Positions 1 through 9,392 of a DNA stretch of 64,000 nucleotides are shown here, in pieces. The position numbers were made by a program, and so were the translations under genes. Positions within the stretch are counted from its first letter, which is position 1; every line of letters starts with the position of its first letter. Origin of the DNA: Brachybacterium sp. SGAir0954 (GTDB taxonomy: Bacteria > Actinomycetota > Actinomycetes > Actinomycetales > Dermabacteraceae); the NCBI RefSeq assembly GCF_005490785.1, contig NZ_CP027295.1, forward strand, positions 2,604,001 through 2,668,000, read 5' to 3'. The notes beneath the pieces were generated by a model, which made no database searches, was not told the DNA's origin, and saw only the letters and a program-made list of their open reading frames with translations.

Positions 1-1110
1 GCCTCCCGCGCGACGAGGGAGGAGTCGCTGCACCTCGTGCTCGGCGGCGGCGGGGCGGTCGTGGGCCTCGCCGTGGGGCTCGTGTTCCTGCGCGGCACCG
101 CTCCGCTCGCGGGGACCGGGTCGATCGGCCAGGTCGCGGCGCTGTCGGTCTTCGGCTGCGCCGCGGCGACCGCGGCGCTCGTCCTCGCCGTCGTCACGCC
201 GCGGTCGATGCCGTGGTTCGGCGGCGCCCACCGGTGGCGCAGGGCGCTGGACATCGTGGGCCTCGCCCTCGTGTACGGGCTGCTGGGGCTCTTCCTCACG
301 AGCGCGCTGTTCGGCGTGTTCCAGCAGGCGTTCCAGGGCGTCGCCCTGGACCGCATGGCGGGAACCTTCTGGGTGGTCGTGGCGAGCGCGGCGGGAGCCT
401 ATGCGACCTCCGCGGCCGGGTCCGCGCTCACCGGTCGCTCCCTCGCGACGCTGCTCGCGGTGTTCCTCACCGCCGGGGTCCTCGCGAGCGCGATGAACGC
501 GACGGACCGGTACTGGTGGGAGCGGTACTTCTCGGAGCTCGGCGAGGGCGGCGACCTCGCGAGCGTCACCTTCAACCTCACGCTGCTCCTCACCGGCGTC
601 GCGCTGCTCACGGTCACCGAGTTCCTCGCCCACGACCTCGACCGCTGGGCCGCCTCCGCCGGGGAGCCGGCCTGGGTGACCGCCGTGGTCCGGACCCTGC
701 TCTCCGCCGTGGGGGTGCTCGTGGCCCTCGTCGCGCTCGTCTCCCGCGACGTGAGCGTCACCTGGCACGACGTCATCGCCCAGACCCTCGTGGTGGTGTT
801 CGGTGCGCTCCTCGTGGTGACCCCGGTGCTGCTGCGCCGGATGCCCGGCGGGCTGCTGCCGGTGACGATCACGGCCTTCGCGCTCCTCGTCGCGATCACC
901 GTGATGTTCGTGGAGGTGCGCTACCTCAACATGACGGCCTTCGAGATGGGCGCCGCCGCGATCGTCTACGCGTGGCTGCTGCTGTTCATCCGCATCGTCT
1001 CCGCCGCGGCCGACGGCGCCGAGGAGGCCCGGGCCGAGGACGCGCAGGAGCACCCGCCGACGAACGGCGACGACGCGCTCGCCGCCCCGGATGGGAGCAT
1101 GGGGCCATGA
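1..1110 (+). CDS. Multi-pass membrane protein, 5'-truncated, DUF998-like
   Basis: The reading frame is open from the first base, so the true start probably lies before the window; the first possible internal start is a GTG at 37. The product has about nine or ten strongly hydrophobic segments, with a polar loop carrying DRYWWERYFSELG followed by a membrane helix. That arrangement resembles the DUF998 family of uncharacterised integral membrane proteins, where a short W-x-SxLG loop separates helices. The C-terminal 30 residues are acidic and cytoplasmic-looking. The stop codon overlaps the ATG of the mutarotase gene by four bases (ATGA), suggesting co-translation. The membrane nature is seen directly; the family assignment is by resemblance and tentative. 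Confidence 0.7.
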   Translation, partial: ASRATREESLHLVLGGGGAVVGLAVGLVFLRGTAPLAGTGSIGQVAALSVFGCAAATAALVLAVVTPRSMPWFGGAHRWRRALDIVGLALVYGLLGLFLTSALFGVFQQAFQGVALDRMAGTFWVVVASAAGAYATSAAGSALTGRSLATLLAVFLTAGVLASAMNATDRYWWERYFSELGEGGDLASVTFNLTLLLTGVALLTVTEFLAHDLDRWAASAGEPAWVTAVVRTLLSAVGVLVALVALVSRDVSVTWHDVIAQTLVVVFGALLVVTPVLLRRMPGGLLPVTITAFALLVAITVMFVEVRYLNMTAFEMGAAAIVYAWLLLFIRIVSAAADGAEEARAEDAQEHPPTNGDDALAAPDGSMGP

Positions 1111-1967
1111 CCACAGCACCCGCAGACCTCCCCCTCCCGGCCGGCGTGCGCCGGGGCGAGGACCACGGCGCCGACGCCGTGCTCGTCGACACCCCCGCCG
1201 CCCGCGCGGCCCTGCACCTCGACGGCGCCCACCTCACCAGCTGGGCGCCCGCGGGGACCACGGACGTCCTCTGGCTCTCCCCCGACTCGGCGTTCGGGCA
1301 CGGGGCGGCGATCCGCGGCGGCGTGCCGCTCGTGGGCCCCTGGTTCGGCCCGGGCCGGCATGGCGACCAGGAGGTCAAGCACGGGTGGCTGCGCAACGTC
1401 CGATGGACGCTCGAGCGCGCCGAGACCGCCGGTGAGGACGTGGTCCTGCACCTCGTCTCCCCCGCCGGTCGCACCGAGCTCTCCGCACATCTCGTGGTGC
1501 GGATCGGTGCGGAGCTCTCGCTGGACCTCACGCTCACCGCGGGCATCGCTCTCGAGGTCGAGGCGGCCCTGCACACCTACCTCGCCGTGTCCGACGTGCG
1601 CCGGGTGCGGATCGAGGGCCTCGGCGGCGCCGAGTACCTCGACAACACGCGCGGCCTCGCCGCCGACGTCCTCCCCGCCGGGGACCTCGTGCTCACCGGC
1701 CCCACCGACCGGGTCGTGGACCGCGCCGGCGAGGTGCGGATCGTCGACGAGGGAGCGGGCCGCACGATCGTCTCGAGCCCGCGGGGCACCGCGAAGACCG
1801 TCGTCTGGAACCCCTGGACCGAGCTCGCGGCCGGCATGGCCGACGTGCCCGACGACTCCTGGCCCGGCTTCCTGTGCGTCGAGCCGGCGGTCGCCAAGGA
1901 CGCGGCAGTGGAGCTCACCACCGGCGACAGCCTCACGATCGGCGTCACCTACACCGTCCTCGGCTGA
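1107..1967 (+). CDS. D-hexose-6-phosphate mutarotase (YeaD/aldose 1-epimerase family)
   Basis: The 286-residue protein matches glucose-6-phosphate 1-epimerases, which interconvert alpha and beta anomers of hexose 6-phosphates in the cytoplasm. Visible family features are the early LTSWAP strand, LWLSPDSAF, the IRGGVPLVGPWFG substrate-binding stretch, HGWLRN, the HTYLAV strand near residue 157 and the VWNPW and FLCVEPA segments near the C-terminus. The length is normal for the family. The ATG overlaps the stop of the preceding membrane-protein gene by four bases, so this start is favoured over upstream in-frame codons. A 12-bp stem follows the stop. It is not next to other sugar-phosphate genes here. 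Confidence 0.88.
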   Translation: MTTAPADLPLPAGVRRGEDHGADAVLVDTPAARAALHLDGAHLTSWAPAGTTDVLWLSPDSAFGHGAAIRGGVPLVGPWFGPGRHGDQEVKHGWLRNVRWTLERAETAGEDVVLHLVSPAGRTELSAHLVVRIGAELSLDLTLTAGIALEVEAALHTYLAVSDVRRVRIEGLGGAEYLDNTRGLAADVLPAGDLVLTGPTDRVVDRAGEVRIVDEGAGRTIVSSPRGTAKTVVWNPWTELAAGMADVPDDSWPGFLCVEPAVAKDAAVELTTGDSLTIGVTYTVLG

Positions 1968-2010
1968 CCCTCCCGGCCCGGCCCGCTCCGGGCCGCCGCC
2001 CGCTCCCCTC

Positions 2011-2050
2011 GCCCCGTCACCGCCGCTCGTCCCGAGCCCGGTGACGGGGC
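2011..2050 (+). terminator. Terminator-like stem after mutarotase
   Basis: A perfect 12-bp inverted repeat (gccccgtcaccg and its complement) separated by 16 bases starts 44 bases after the mutarotase stop. There is no T tract. The stem is certain; the terminator role is inferred from position. Confidence 0.55.
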
Positions 2051-2112
2051 GTCGTGCTGCCTGCAGGTTTATTCGCTGGACCCGGGCGAGGCGCCGTGAT
2101 GGAGTACATCCC

Positions 2113-2274
2113 ATGGAGATCACGACCCCGACCACGACCACGGCCCCCGCGGCCGGTCCGGCCGTGCTGGGCGCGACGATCCCCCGGTCCCTGCGGCAGC
2201 CCGCCGCGCGGAAGGCGTTCGGCCCCGGGGGTTCCCGCCCCGGCACGCCGACCGGCACCGCCGCCGTCCGCTGA
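2113..2274 (+). CDS. Possible 53-residue small protein, unrecognised
   Basis: The ATG follows GGAG with an eight-base spacer, and nearly every codon ends in G or C, as in neighbouring real genes. The product starts METTP-like with a threonine/proline-rich stretch, then a short basic segment (SLRQPAARKAF) and a Gly/Pro/Thr-rich tail. It has no signal peptide or membrane segment and matches no family I know. A second ATG 14 bases upstream is out of frame. High GC3 occurs by chance in such DNA, so this may not be a gene. Confidence 0.33.
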   Translation: MEITTPTTTTAPAAGPAVLGATIPRSLRQPAARKAFGPGGSRPGTPTGTAAVR

Positions 2275-2488
2275 CGGCCACCCGCCTCCCGTCCTGACCG
2301 GGCGGAGACCCGACAGGGCCCGGTGACGCACCGCGTCCCCGTCCCTCACCGGCGGAGCCCGCTCCGCCCCCCCCTCACCCCTGCGGTCCTGCCGCGCGCC
2401 CTCCCCTGCCCGGATCCCTCCCGATCCGCGGTCAGGTGCTGTCCGCGCACCGGCGAAGGATCGTGACCACCGACTCAGGAGACCCCAG

Positions 2489-2824
2489 ATGAGCATCGAG
2501 CTCGACGTCGACCGCCGTCATCCCCCCACCGACACCACCGATCCCTCCTTCCCCGTCACCGCGCGCCATCCTGCTCCGCTCCACCACCCCGTGTTCGACG
2601 ATCACAGCTTCGCCGAACGCGCGGAGGACGAGCACCGTACGGCGCCGGGCACCGTGCCGGCCCGCCCCCAGGAGCCCGCGCTCCCGGGCGCCCTGCTCCT
2701 CGCGCGGAGGCTCCTGCGCCGCCGTTCACCCCAGGAGGTGCTCCGCCACGAGCAGCGCCTGAGGGAGCGGGAGCGCAGCCATCAGCGCGCGCTGCTCGCC
2801 TCCGGCGTCCTGCACGTGCTGTGA
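2489..2824 (+). CDS. Hypothetical protein, 111 residues
   Basis: The ATG has an AGGAGA ribosome binding site eight bases upstream, and codon usage is typical of the window. The N-terminal 60 residues are rich in His, Pro, Asp and Thr and probably disordered. The C-terminal half is a charged amphipathic helix (LLARRLLRRRSPQEVLRHEQ followed by RLRERERSHQR), ending in a short hydrophobic tail. No cysteines, signal peptide or membrane helix are visible. It is transcribed alone and ends at a strong terminator stem. I do not recognise the family; the basic helix could bind nucleic acid or another protein, but that is speculative. Confidence 0.6.
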   Translation: MSIELDVDRRHPPTDTTDPSFPVTARHPAPLHHPVFDDHSFAERAEDEHRTAPGTVPARPQEPALPGALLLARRLLRRRSPQEVLRHEQRLRERERSHQRALLASGVLHVL

Positions 2825-2841
2825 CCCCGGCCGCGGACGAC

Positions 2842-2874
2842 CGGCCCCCGGTCCCTTCGTGGGACCGGGGGCCG
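2842..2874. terminator. Bidirectional terminator stem between convergent genes
   Basis: A perfect 14-bp inverted repeat, cggcccccggtccc, with a five-base loop (ttcgt) lies between the 111-residue ORF and the minus-strand metallophosphoesterase. It is followed by gtct on the plus strand, with no long T tract. Confidence 0.75.
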
Positions 2875-2930
2875 TCTCGTCCGTGCTGCCCAGTGCACGG
2901 CAGGTCCCGCTGAGGGTCAGCGACGGAGCG

Positions 2931-3884
2931 TCAGCCGCTGGGCGACGCGGCGAGATCCACGATCACCAGCTCGTGCGGGTTGTTCACGCGCACCGGGAGC
3001 ATGCCGTCGCCGAGGCCCCGGCTGATCACCATGGTCGTCGTCCCGCTCACGTGCGCGCCCTCGGTGAGCGCCGGGAGCCATCCCTGGTGCGGGGCGTAGA
3101 GACCGCCGATCCCGGGCACACGCACCTGCCCTCCGTGGGCGTGGCCGGAGAGCACGAGGTCCACGTCCTCGCGCACGTAGTGCTCCCAGAGCTCGGGGCG
3201 ATGGGCGAGCAGCACGACCGGAGCGTCCGTGGGGAGGCGCAGGGAGTCGAGCACCGTGCCCGGGTCCGCGGGGACGACGCCGTCCACCGAGGCGACCCGC
3301 GGGTCGTCGATCCCGGCGACGGTCACGGTCGTGCCCCGCACCTCGATCGTGGTCGCCTCGTCACGGAGCACCTGCACCCCGGCGCCCGTCATGCCCGCGA
3401 GCAGCTCGTCGCGCAGCGGGGAGTCCGCCTCGTGGTTGCCGAGCACCATCGTCGTCGGCGCGATGCCGGCCAGTGAGGACGCGACCTCGAGCGCCCCGGA
3501 GAGGTCCCGGGTGCGGCGGTCCACCAGATCTCCGGTGATCACGACGAGGTCCGGGTGCTGCGCGGCGACGGCCTCCACGAGCGCGGCGCGGGCGGCGCTG
3601 TCCCCGCCGCCGTGGAGATCGGAGACATGGGCGATCCGCAGCGGCCGCTCCCCCGCGGGCCAGGTGCTCGCGGCGACGGCGACCGGGGTGACGACGAGCC
3701 TGCGGTTGTCCCACACGAGCCAGGCCGCTCCGACCGCGAGGGCGAGCAGGAGGGCCAGCACGGCGCGGGCCGCCAGGACGCGCCGCCGACTGTGCGGTTC
3801 CAGCACGGGTGCGGCGACGTCGAGGGGTGCGAGGACGCCGCCGGAGCCGCTGTCGTCCGGCCCGGTGCCCAGCGGGATGCTCAC
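2931..3884 (-). CDS. Membrane-anchored metallophosphoesterase (YkuE-like)
   Basis: The 317-residue protein has one N-terminal membrane helix at about residues 38-60, then a calcineurin-like phosphoesterase domain outside the membrane. All the metal-binding blocks are present in order: [23 protein letters not shown] and SGHAHGGQ. This is the pattern of YkuE and related two-metal phosphoesterases; the substrate is unknown. The start is a GTG overlapping the hisF stop by four bases (GTGA), so it is probably translated with hisF and parE, although no functional link between the three is known. About 35 acidic and proline-rich residues precede the helix. Confidence 0.85.
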   Translation of the reverse strand: MSIPLGTGPDDSGSGGVLAPLDVAAPVLEPHSRRRVLAARAVLALLLALAVGAAWLVWDNRRLVVTPVAVAASTWPAGERPLRIAHVSDLHGGGDSAARAALVEAVAAQHPDLVVITGDLVDRRTRDLSGALEVASSLAGIAPTTMVLGNHEADSPLRDELLAGMTGAGVQVLRDEATTIEVRGTTVTVAGIDDPRVASVDGVVPADPGTVLDSLRLPTDAPVVLLAHRPELWEHYVREDVDLVLSGHAHGGQVRVPGIGGLYAPHQGWLPALTEGAHVSGTTTMVISRGLGDGMLPVRVNNPHELVIVDLAASPSG

Positions 3885-4666
3885 CGCACGGAGATGCCGT
3901 CGGCCGCCATCGCGGCCTTCGCCTCGCCGATCGTCATCGTCCCGAAGTGGAAGACGCTCGCCGCGAGGACCGCATCGGCCCCGGCGTGCACGGCGGGGGC
4001 GAAGTCCTGGGGCGTGCCCGCCCCGCCGGAGGCGATGAGCGGCACCCCGGTCGCCTCCCGGGCGAGCGTGATGAGCTCGAGGTCGAAGCCGTCCTTCGTG
4101 CCGTCGGCGTCCATCGAGTTCAGCAGGATCTCCCCCGCACCCCGCTCGGAGATCTCACGGATCCAGGCGATCGCGTCGATACCGGTGCCGCGGCGGCCCC
4201 CGTGGGTGGTCACCTCGAAGCCGGAGCCCGTGCGCGCACTGCCCTCGGGGGTGCCCTCGGTGACGCGGCGGGCGTCGATCGAGAGCACGAGGACCTGGTT
4301 GCCGAAGCGCTCGGCGATCTCCGACACGAGCGCGGGGCGGGCGATCGCGGCGGTGTTCACCCCGCACTTGTCCGCGCCGGCGCGCAGCAGCTGGTCGACG
4401 TCCTCGACGCTGCGCACGCCGCCGCCCACGGTGAGCGGGATGAAGATCTGCTCGGCAGTGCGACGGACCACGTCGATCATGGTCGAGCGGCCGGAGGAGG
4501 AGGCCGTGACGTCGAGGAAGGTGAGCTCGTCCGCTCCCTCGAGGTCGTAGCGGGCGGCGAGCTCGACCGGGTCACCGGCGTCCCGCAGGTCCTGGAAGTT
4601 CACGCCCTTGACGACGCGACCGGCGTCGACGTCGAGGCAGGGGATGACGCGCACGGAGACGCTCAT
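3881..4666 (-). CDS. hisF: Imidazole glycerol phosphate synthase cyclase subunit HisF
   Basis: HisF uses ammonia delivered by HisH to close the imidazole ring, making imidazole glycerol phosphate and AICAR in histidine biosynthesis. The 261-residue TIM barrel carries [17 protein letters not shown] with the first catalytic Asp near residue 11, the second in LSIDARRV near 130, and the phosphate-binding segments TVGGGVRS and ASGGAG. The length fits the family. Its ATG overlaps the parE stop and its stop overlaps the metallophosphoesterase start, each by four bases. No other his biosynthesis gene is in the window (hisS is a tRNA synthetase), so hisF here sits outside a complete his operon. Confidence 0.95.
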   Translation of the reverse strand: MSVSVRVIPCLDVDAGRVVKGVNFQDLRDAGDPVELAARYDLEGADELTFLDVTASSSGRSTMIDVVRRTAEQIFIPLTVGGGVRSVEDVDQLLRAGADKCGVNTAAIARPALVSEIAERFGNQVLVLSIDARRVTEGTPEGSARTGSGFEVTTHGGRRGTGIDAIAWIREISERGAGEILLNSMDADGTKDGFDLELITLAREATGVPLIASGGAGTPQDFAPAVHAGADAVLAASVFHFGTMTIGEAKAAMAADGISVR

Positions 4667-6789
4667 GCGTCGATCCTCTCCCGGTCGAGCTCTTCGGCTC
4701 CTTCGATGATGAACTGCTTGCGGGGCGCCACGTCGGAGCCCATGAGCAGCTCGAACATGGAACTCGCCGCCTCGGCGTCCTCGATGCGGACCCGCCGCAG
4801 GGTGCGGTGACGGGGGTCCATGGTGGTGTCCGCGAGCTGGTCGGCGTCCATCTCGCCGAGGCCCTTGTAGCGCTGGATCGGCTCCTTGTAGCGCTTGCCG
4901 CGCTTCTCGAGGTTCTTCAGCAGCCGCAGCAGCTCCGCCTCGGAGTAGGTGTAGACGAGCTCGTTCTTCTTGGACCCGCCGTGGACGATCTCGACGCGGT
5001 GCAACGGGGGCACCGCGGCGTAGACCCTCCCCGCCTCCACGAGCGGACGCATGTAGCGGTGGAAGAGCGTGAGCAGGAGGGTCCGGATGTGGGCCCCGTC
5101 GACGTCGGCGTCGGTCATCATGATGATCTTGCCGTAGCGGGCCGCGTCGAGATCGAAGGTGCGTCCCGAGCCCGCGCCGATCACCTGGATGATCGCCGCG
5201 CACTCGGCGTTCTTGAGCATGTCCGTGATGGACGCCTTCTGGGTGTTGAGGATCTTGCCGCGGATGGGCAGCAGGGCCTGGAACTCCGAGGAGCGGGCGT
5301 GCTTCGCGGTGCCGAGCGCGCTGTCGCCCTCGACGATGAACAGCTCGGAGCGCTCGACGTCGGTCGAGCGGCAGTCGGCGAGCTTGGTGGGCATGGTCGA
5401 GGACTCCAGGGCGTTCTTGCGCCGCGAGACCTCCTTGTGCATGCGCGCGGCGATGCGGGCGCGCATCTCGGAGACGACCTTGTCGATGACGAGCGCGGCC
5501 TGCTCCTTCTCGCCCTTCGCGGTCGAGGTGAGGAAGGCCGTCAGGCGCTCCTCGACGACGCGGCCGACGATCTGGCGGATCGCGGGGGTGCCGAGCACCT
5601 CCTTGGTCTGCCCCTCGAACTGCGGCTCGTCGATGCGCACGCTCACGACGGCGGTGACGCCGGCGAGGGTGTCGTCCTTCTCGATCTTCTCGTTCTTCAC
5701 GTTGAACTTCACGCGCCGCGCCTGGTTCTCGACCTGCTTGCGCATGACCTTCACGAGGGCCTGCTCGAAGCCGGCGACGTGGGTGCCGCCCTTGGGGGTC
5801 GCGACGATGTTCACGAAGGAGCGCAGGGTCGTGTCGTAGTCCGCGCCCCAGCGCAGGGCGATGTCCACCTCGCAGCTGCGGGACACCTCCTGGGAGACCA
5901 TGTGCCCCTTGCTGTCCAGGACGGGGACGGTCTCGGTGTACTCGCCCGTGCCCTGGAGCCGCACGACATCGGTGATCCGCTGGTCCTGGGCGAGGTAGTC
6001 CACGAACTCGGAGATGCCGCCGTCGTAGCGGTAGGTGCGGGTCGCGGGCTGGTCCGGGGACGCCTCGGGGCGGTGGTCGGTGATCGCGATCTCGAGCCCG
6101 GGGACGAGGAAGGCGGTCTGGCGAGCGCGGCGGGTGAGGTCGTCGAGGGAGAAGTGGCTGCCCTTGATGAAGATCTGGGGATCCGCCCAGTAGCGCACAC
6201 GGGTGCCGGTGACACCCCGCTTGGCCTTGCCGACGATCCGCAGCTCGGCGGGGCCGTCCGCCGGGGTGAACGGCGCGGCGGGACTCGGGTCGCCGTCGTC
6301 CTCGAAGACACCCGCCTGGCCGCGCTGGAAGCTCATCGCGTACGTCTTCCCTGCACGGTCGACCTCGACGTCGAGCCGCGCGGACAGCGCGTTGACGACG
6401 CTCGCGCCGACGCCGTGCAGGCCGCCCGAGGCGGCGTACGAGCCGCCGCCGAACTTCCCGCCCGCATGGAGCTTCGTGTACACGACCTCGACGCCCGTCA
6501 GGCCCGTGCGGGGCTCCGTGTCGACGGGGACGCCTCGCCCGGTGTCCCGGACCTCGACGGAGCCGTCGGGGTGCAGCAGCACGCCGATGGAATCGCCGTT
6601 GCCGCCGAGGGCCTCGTCCACGGCGTTGTCGAGGATCTCCCACAGGCAGTGCATGAGGCCGCGCGAGTCGGTGGACCCGATGTACATGCCGGGACGCTTG
6701 CGGACGGCCTCGAGACCCTCGAGGACCTGGAGGTTGCGGGCGTCGTAGGCGGAGGCCGCGGGACGGGAGGAGGTGGAGGAGCTGGACAC
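4663..6789 (-). CDS. parE: DNA topoisomerase IV subunit B (type IIA, GyrB/ParE)
   Basis: The 708-residue protein is the ATPase/TOPRIM subunit of a type IIA topoisomerase. An N-terminal GHKL ATPase domain holds [19 protein letters not shown] and [16 protein letters not shown] transducer domain follows, then TOPRIM with [25 protein letters not shown] and the PLHRVE and YKGLGEMD segments. EGDSALG in place of GyrB's usual EGDSAGG, and the position beside DUF7455 and sigA as in Streptomyces, favour ParE over GyrB. The partner parC is not in the window. The GTG start lies six bases after a TAGGAT -10 element with no ribosome binding site, consistent with a leaderless mRNA. Confidence 0.9.
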   Translation of the reverse strand: MSSSSTSSRPAASAYDARNLQVLEGLEAVRKRPGMYIGSTDSRGLMHCLWEILDNAVDEALGGNGDSIGVLLHPDGSVEVRDTGRGVPVDTEPRTGLTGVEVVYTKLHAGGKFGGGSYAASGGLHGVGASVVNALSARLDVEVDRAGKTYAMSFQRGQAGVFEDDGDPSPAAPFTPADGPAELRIVGKAKRGVTGTRVRYWADPQIFIKGSHFSLDDLTRRARQTAFLVPGLEIAITDHRPEASPDQPATRTYRYDGGISEFVDYLAQDQRITDVVRLQGTGEYTETVPVLDSKGHMVSQEVSRSCEVDIALRWGADYDTTLRSFVNIVATPKGGTHVAGFEQALVKVMRKQVENQARRVKFNVKNEKIEKDDTLAGVTAVVSVRIDEPQFEGQTKEVLGTPAIRQIVGRVVEERLTAFLTSTAKGEKEQAALVIDKVVSEMRARIAARMHKEVSRRKNALESSTMPTKLADCRSTDVERSELFIVEGDSALGTAKHARSSEFQALLPIRGKILNTQKASITDMLKNAECAAIIQVIGAGSGRTFDLDAARYGKIIMMTDADVDGAHIRTLLLTLFHRYMRPLVEAGRVYAAVPPLHRVEIVHGGSKKNELVYTYSEAELLRLLKNLEKRGKRYKEPIQRYKGLGEMDADQLADTTMDPRHRTLRRVRIEDAEAASSMFELLMGSDVAPRKQFIIEGAEELDRERIDA

Positions 6790-6795
6790 CCTGCG

Positions 6796-6801
6796 ATCCT
6801 A
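6796..6801 (-). promoter_or_regulatory. -10 element for leaderless parE mRNA
   Basis: TAGGAT on the minus strand is followed by six bases and then the GTG of parE. The spacing puts transcription start at or next to the start codon. No clear -35 was seen. Confidence 0.55.
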
Positions 6802-6948
6802 CGGCCGCGAGGCCTCCGGGCCCGGCATTGCCCGCTCCCGCACGCCGTCGGCGTCGCCGACGCAGGCACGACGGGGACCGGGGTCACAGGGTGTTGCGCC
6901 CCTGGCGAACCGGGTCACGACTCCCTCCCCCCGCGCGGGCCCAGGTGC

Positions 6949-6954
6949 TACAAA
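6949..6954 (+). promoter_or_regulatory. Possible -10 before the DUF7455 gene
   Basis: TACAAA lies seven bases before the ATG at 6962. The intervening AAGGA could instead act as a ribosome binding site, but its spacing of four bases is short. Confidence 0.35.
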
Positions 6955-6961
6955 AGGACCC

Positions 6962-7180
6962 ATGAACCTCACTCTCGAAGCCCCCCGCCTGACGGCGAAG
7001 GACCGCTGCGATCGCTGCGGTGCCCAGGCGTACGTCAAGGTGGTGCTGCAGGCCGGCGGCGAGCTGCTGTTCTGCGCGCACCACGCCCGCGCCCACGGCG
7101 ATGCCCTGAAGGACATCGCCTCCGAGGTCATCGACGAGACCGAGCGCCTCCACGCGAAGCCGGAGCCGGTCGAGGACTGA
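6962..7180 (+). CDS. DUF7455 small zinc-ribbon-like protein
   Basis: The 72-residue protein carries DRCDRCGAQAYVKV and, after a short beta segment, LLFCAHHAR. The two CxxC/CxxH half-sites could bind zinc. Actinobacteria keep a protein of this kind between a type IIA topoisomerase gene and the housekeeping sigma factor gene, as seen here. Its molecular role is not established. The ATG at 6962 is chosen because the upstream extension has atypical composition. Two stem-loops lie downstream before the convergent sigA gene. Confidence 0.85.
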   Translation: MNLTLEAPRLTAKDRCDRCGAQAYVKVVLQAGGELLFCAHHARAHGDALKDIASEVIDETERLHAKPEPVED

Positions 7181-7210
7181 TCTCCCGTCCCCTGCGGGAC
7201 CCGAGCATCC

Positions 7211-7240
7211 GAGGGCGTCCACCTGATGGTGGGCGCCCTC
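7211..7240 (+). terminator. Terminator stem after DUF7455 gene
   Basis: A 13-bp stem with one G:T pair (gagggcgtccacc against ggtgggcgccctc) and a four-base loop (tgat) starts 31 bases after the stop and is followed by gtcccgtctcccc. Confidence 0.65.
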
Positions 7241-7281
7241 GTCCCGTCTCCCCTGCTCCAGCCTCAGCCACCGACACCGAA

Positions 7282-7315
7282 CGGCGCCGGCCCCCTTCAC
7301 AGGGTGCCGGCGCCG
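7282..7315. terminator. Terminator stem at the end of sigA
   Basis: A 10-bp perfect stem (cggcgccggc) extends through one mismatch into three more pairs, with a six-base loop. It lies about 40 bases beyond the sigA stop and can act for both convergent genes. Confidence 0.6.
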
Positions 7316-7354
7316 TCTCGTGCGACCTGGCCGCGAGGGCCGGGAGCGCGGGGC

Positions 7355-8611
<1,257 letters not shown>

Positions 8612-8761
8612 AGAGTTCCTTCTTCCGGCGCTGCACCCTGCGGTGCGAGCGCGCTGTGGCGTTCGGTCTTCTCGCGCGGCTGACAGGTACCGGCGCCTCA
8701 CTCCGTCCCGGTCCCCACCGGGTTCATGGCGCACGAAGGCACGGTGCCGTCAAGCCTGGAA

Positions 8762-8767
8762 AGTATA
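8762..8767 (-). promoter_or_regulatory. Probable sigA promoter -10
   Basis: TATACT on the minus strand is near-consensus and stands in a locally AT-richer patch of the 290-bp gap upstream of sigA. A weak -35 candidate (AATAGA) is 16 bases upstream. It would give a leader of about 145 bases. Confidence 0.5.
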
Positions 8768-8901
8768 ACGTCTCCGGGCACGGTCTATTCCCATGGCCCC
8801 CCGAGGGCGGGAACCGGTGACGCAGACCTCGCCCGGGGGCGGAGCCGCGCTCCGACGGGGAGCGCGAGATGCAGGAGCGGTGCGACCGTGCGCGGAGGAC
8901 C

Positions 8902-9318
8902 TCAGGACGCGAGGGCGCCGGACGGGGTCTCGTCCTTGACGGCGAGCACCGGGATGTCGGCGCCGAGCACCACGCGCCGGGCCGCGGCGCCGAGGTTCAG
9001 CTTGCCGATCGGCGACTTCCGTCGCAGGCCGATCACGAGGAGGCGCGCGGAGGACTCCGCGGCGGCGGAGAGCAGGAACTCCCCCACGTCCTCCTGGTCC
9101 CCGCTGCGGCGGAGCGACCAGTCCACGTCCTCACCCCCGACCTCGGCGAGCGCGCTTCGCGTCTCCTCCTCCCCGGCGACGGCGGGACCGTGCTCGGAGT
9201 GGTGGTACGTGTGGGAGGCGATGACGAGCGCGTCCCGGCTGCGGCGCGCCTCGCGCACGGCGGCGGCGAGCGCCGCCATGCCCTGACCGGACGGGGTGAA
9301 TCCCACGACGATCGTCAT
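8902..9318 (-). CDS. Universal stress protein (UspA family)
   Basis: The 138-residue protein has the single UspA fold: an N-terminal MTIVVGFTPSGQGMAAL strand-loop-helix, a central LLVIGLRRKSPIGKLNLGAAARRV segment and PVLAVKDE at the C-terminal strand. The G-x2-G-x9-G(S/T) ATP-binding signature appears only partly (RRKSPIGKLNLGAAAR), so nucleotide binding is plausible but not proven. The ATG has a strong AGGAGG site. It lies 74 bases downstream of metX on the same strand and may be co-transcribed, although no biochemical link is known. Confidence 0.88.
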   Translation of the reverse strand: MTIVVGFTPSGQGMAALAAAVREARRSRDALVIASHTYHHSEHGPAVAGEEETRSALAEVGGEDVDWSLRRSGDQEDVGEFLLSAAAESSARLLVIGLRRKSPIGKLNLGAAARRVVLGADIPVLAVKDETPSGALAS

Positions 9319-9392
9319 GCGTGAACCTCCTGCGGGTGCGCTGCGTGCGGACCGGTCCGCGACGACTCCGCGCCGATCCGGCTCCCGCCAGC

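Larger units (their letters stand above)
1968..2488. other. 521-bp gap with a terminator stem and one possible small ORF
   Basis: The gap between the mutarotase and the 111-residue ORF contains a terminator-like stem at 2011-2050, a T-rich spot near 2067-2073 that could be part of a promoter, and a 53-codon ORF at 2113-2274. The remaining 200 bases before 2489 are C-rich and show only a weak 7-bp inverted repeat (2297-2303 with 2318-2324). No RNA gene or known riboswitch was recognised. Confidence 0.5.

Noticed and set aside
3881-6643. Apparent 920-codon fusion running from a parE alternative frame into hisF
   Set aside because: The N-terminal two thirds is an Arg/Pro-rich out-of-frame reading of parE. 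The real hisF starts at the ATG at 4666, overlapping the parE stop.
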